From: Epiperipatus broadwayi | Lineage: Eukaryota; Onychophora; Udeonychophora; Euonychophora; Peripatidae | Assembly (NCBI GenBank): GCA_028023455.1 | Contig: JAQFVV010006427.1 | Location: forward strand, 616,001 to 680,000 | Length of the DNA stretch: 64,000 bases | Reading direction: 5' to 3' | In this document: one piece after another, positions 61,601-64,000 of the stretch | Layout: each line of letters starts with the position of its first letter | How positions within the stretch are numbered: the stretch's first letter is position 1 | Translations under genes and position numbers: made by a program | Notes under the pieces: generated by a model | The model's database searches: none | Told to the model about the DNA's origin: nothing | Seen by the model: the letters and a program-made list of their open reading frames with translations, nothing else

Positions 61601-64000
61601 CATGTTTCCACCAAAAATATTAAATATATGTAGACATTTTATTATATGGATATATTTATTTGTCTAGAAAAAGCAGCAGATGTAATCTTTATAAATAATT
61701 AACATATGTCCATCTATATATTTTAATAATTCATTTATAATCCAGTTGTCTTATTCCAAAACATTAGACTTATTGAGATTTTAGGGTTGAAGATAAACTT
61801 TTGAATTCGTTTGACAAGCCTTCTTTGCTCTTCAATGGCAATGAATTACTGTTTTTTTTATATATAAAAAAAAACAAAAACGAAACAAAACTAATGTTTT
61901 AAAATGTAGTCGATTTTCAACACTTTATATAAAAAAAAATAGACATCAATTTACGATAGTGAGTATAATAAAAGATCATGAATTCAGTGTCAGAAAGATC
62001 ATAAAGATAAAATAATTTTATTTTTTAATATAAGCACAGAGAGGGTTTGTTTATTGACTTAACTAAATGGGTTTAGAGATAGAAAGAGAATTTTTTTATG
62101 TGATGGGGGAGGAAGGAGATAGAACAAAAAAGGATTACTAATATATATTTTATAAATATTTTTTATTTGCTTTGAAAGTTATTTTTTTAATGTTTTCATC
62201 ATATCTGATTTATCTATTTTGTTTGAAAGTAAAAACTCAAGGAAATAGTTCTTTATAAAATAGAAAAAAAATAAAAAAATTCTAACAAAAAAAAAAAATG
62301 CTAGCAATGTTTTGAAATTTCATGTCAAGAATCAAGGCCATCGAAAATAAAGAAATTTTCTTTTTCTTTTTTGATGTTTAAAAAAATTCTCATGGTTCTA
62401 ATAATGTAATATGAATGATAAATGCTAATCTAATAACATTTTCATTATTATTTGTGTAACTTGTACTTAATAAATTAAAAAAAAAAACGAAATAAGAAAC
62501 AGAAAAAAATATAAACAATGACTCGGCTAAGTGCTTATAGATGTCTGACTCTTATCCCATCAAAGGTGAAGAATATGTCATATTATAATAATGATTTTGT
62601 TTATGCTCGATATTTCAATACTGATTTGTATTCTTAAGTTATCTTAGGACATTTACACTCAAGCTATTAATAACTTGATTGCTGATAGTTACCTCAAATA
62701 ATTCTAGGGTGACTTCTTAAATCCTTAATTAGTTGTAAATGTTTTTGATTTTCATGAGGAACTGTGTAACTCATGATCTGGTATGTGTGTGTTATAACTT
62801 TTCTATCTGAAATTAGTTTCAACTTAATAGATAGTAAGACACTATTATTAAACAAAACATTTGACATATTTACTTGTATTTTAGCCTAAAACAAATAAAT
62901 ACAAATTATTCTCCTAATTTTGAAACCTACGTCGCCATTTTTAATTTTAAAAAATATTACAACAAATATAATTTGTAACATACCTTTTGTAAATATAAAA
63001 ATATATACATTGTTAGAAAGAACAATACAAAAGACTACCATAAAGCTGTTAAAATAGTCATTACTTTTAAAAAATAAGAAAAAATAGATTTTTAACACTT
63101 TTAAAAAGATTTATTTTAACATTGGTTCACAAATTCTAAATATTGCATGTTAAATGTTAAAATGACATTTTCATAGATAGCTTTATTATATGTGTCATAA
63201 GTATGCTGGAAAAACTGATATATAACAGGACTTACCTGAGATAATTTTTCATTGTAAACTTACAAAAAAAAGGGATTGCTGACTTATATTTTTATTAACT
63301 GACTCAGATCTTGTTCTTCTAAGCAGGGTATTTTCTAGAAGTGTTTGGTTGTCTTTCCATGCAGAGTATCTGTTAGAAATATGTTTAGTTTTAGTGGTGG
63401 GAAAAATAATAAAAACTGTGTATGAGATATTATGCAATGAGAATTTATAATAAATTATGAAAAAAATACAATTTATTATTATATTATTGGAAAATGGAAA
63501 GGGATGATCTAAAATATGTATTCTTTTCAAGTAAAAGAAACAGGTATTTAAGAAATTAATTTCAAACAAATGAAAATTTTATTAAGATAAAATGAATAAA
63601 AACCAAGTAAATCAATAAACATAAAAATAAACATTTTTTTTTAAAAAACAATAATATAAATATAAATACAATGAAATAAAAAGTAATCAAAAATATTTAT
63701 TATATAGAAGTCCCTGAGAAAATTGATGGTGATGATACTGTAAAATATTATGGATTCCAGACCTTGAGTAAATAGCTAGAGTTCAAACTGTCTCACCTAA
63801 AACTGAAAAAAATCAAGAGATTATTACAAAATTGCCATAAATGAGTATAATATTATTGAAATCATGCAATAAATAAATGATCATAATTAAAATTATGATA
63901 TATCTTATTTATTACAGAACCATGTAGGTATATGATTCTGAGTCTGCACGTACACCATGGTATGTTGTAACAATGTAGAATAGGAGCATTTAAAATGCAT
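58635..64000. other. AT-rich spacer to end of window
   Basis: No frame has recognisable protein features; those at 62886-63098 and 63249-63569 on - are AT-driven. Only poly-A and poly-T runs and short (TA)n are seen. A distal exon of a host gene cannot be excluded from sequence alone. Confidence 0.6.

Overview
The window looks like non-coding, repeat-rich DNA from an AT-rich invertebrate animal nuclear genome. By eye it is about three-quarters A+T. It has long (TA)n and (AAT)n microsatellites, no bacterial-type operons, no CRISPR array, and no open frame that I can assign to a host gene. The recognisable coding sequence all belongs to retroelements: RTE/BovB-type LINEs, a second endonuclease-type LINE resembling L1/Tx1, and a Penelope-like element with a GIY-YIG remnant. 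This mix occurs in arthropods, molluscs and other invertebrates, so I do not name a species.

Layout. 0-18.8 kb: AT-rich spacer, a 1.6-kb dispersed repeat present twice in the same orientation (about 7.22-8.85 and 11.22-12.82 kb), and a purine-rich tract (17.68-18.33 kb). 18.84-22.07 kb: the best-preserved element, an RTE LINE on the + strand with complete-looking endonuclease and reverse transcriptase motifs. Its frame is broken only within 20.10-20.44 kb, and one break coincides with a 15-base match to the end of a common Illumina adapter. 27.2-27.9 and 40.63-41.09 kb: older, fragmentary copies of the same family. 29.57-31.3 kb: a decayed BovB-like LINE on the - strand. 38.3-38.9 kb: a very worn LINE remnant. 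39.66-40.19 kb: an imperfect tandem repeat with a unit of about 101 bp. 43.0-45.0 kb: a Penelope-like element between about 190-bp inverted terminal repeats, each holding a hammerhead-ribozyme-like fold with a damaged core. This insertion splits one copy (about 41.9-46.1 kb) of a longer repeat whose other copy lies at about 53.9-56.15 kb. 48.69-51.57 kb: a 5'-truncated L1/Tx1-like LINE with about six frameshifts and two nonsense codons. 55.2-57.54 kb: a cluster of six copies of a short tRNA-like-ended repeat, with a seventh near 34.5 kb. The remainder (to 64 kb) is AT-rich sequence in which I find no genes.

No cooperating gene system is present. The elements form a layered record of insertions: old LINE fragments, a repeat later interrupted by a Penelope-like element, and a comparatively young RTE. 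The points most worth checking are the adapter match inside the RTE, the hammerhead-like folds in the Penelope repeats, and several near-exact short duplications around (TA)n tracts that may be assembly artefacts.
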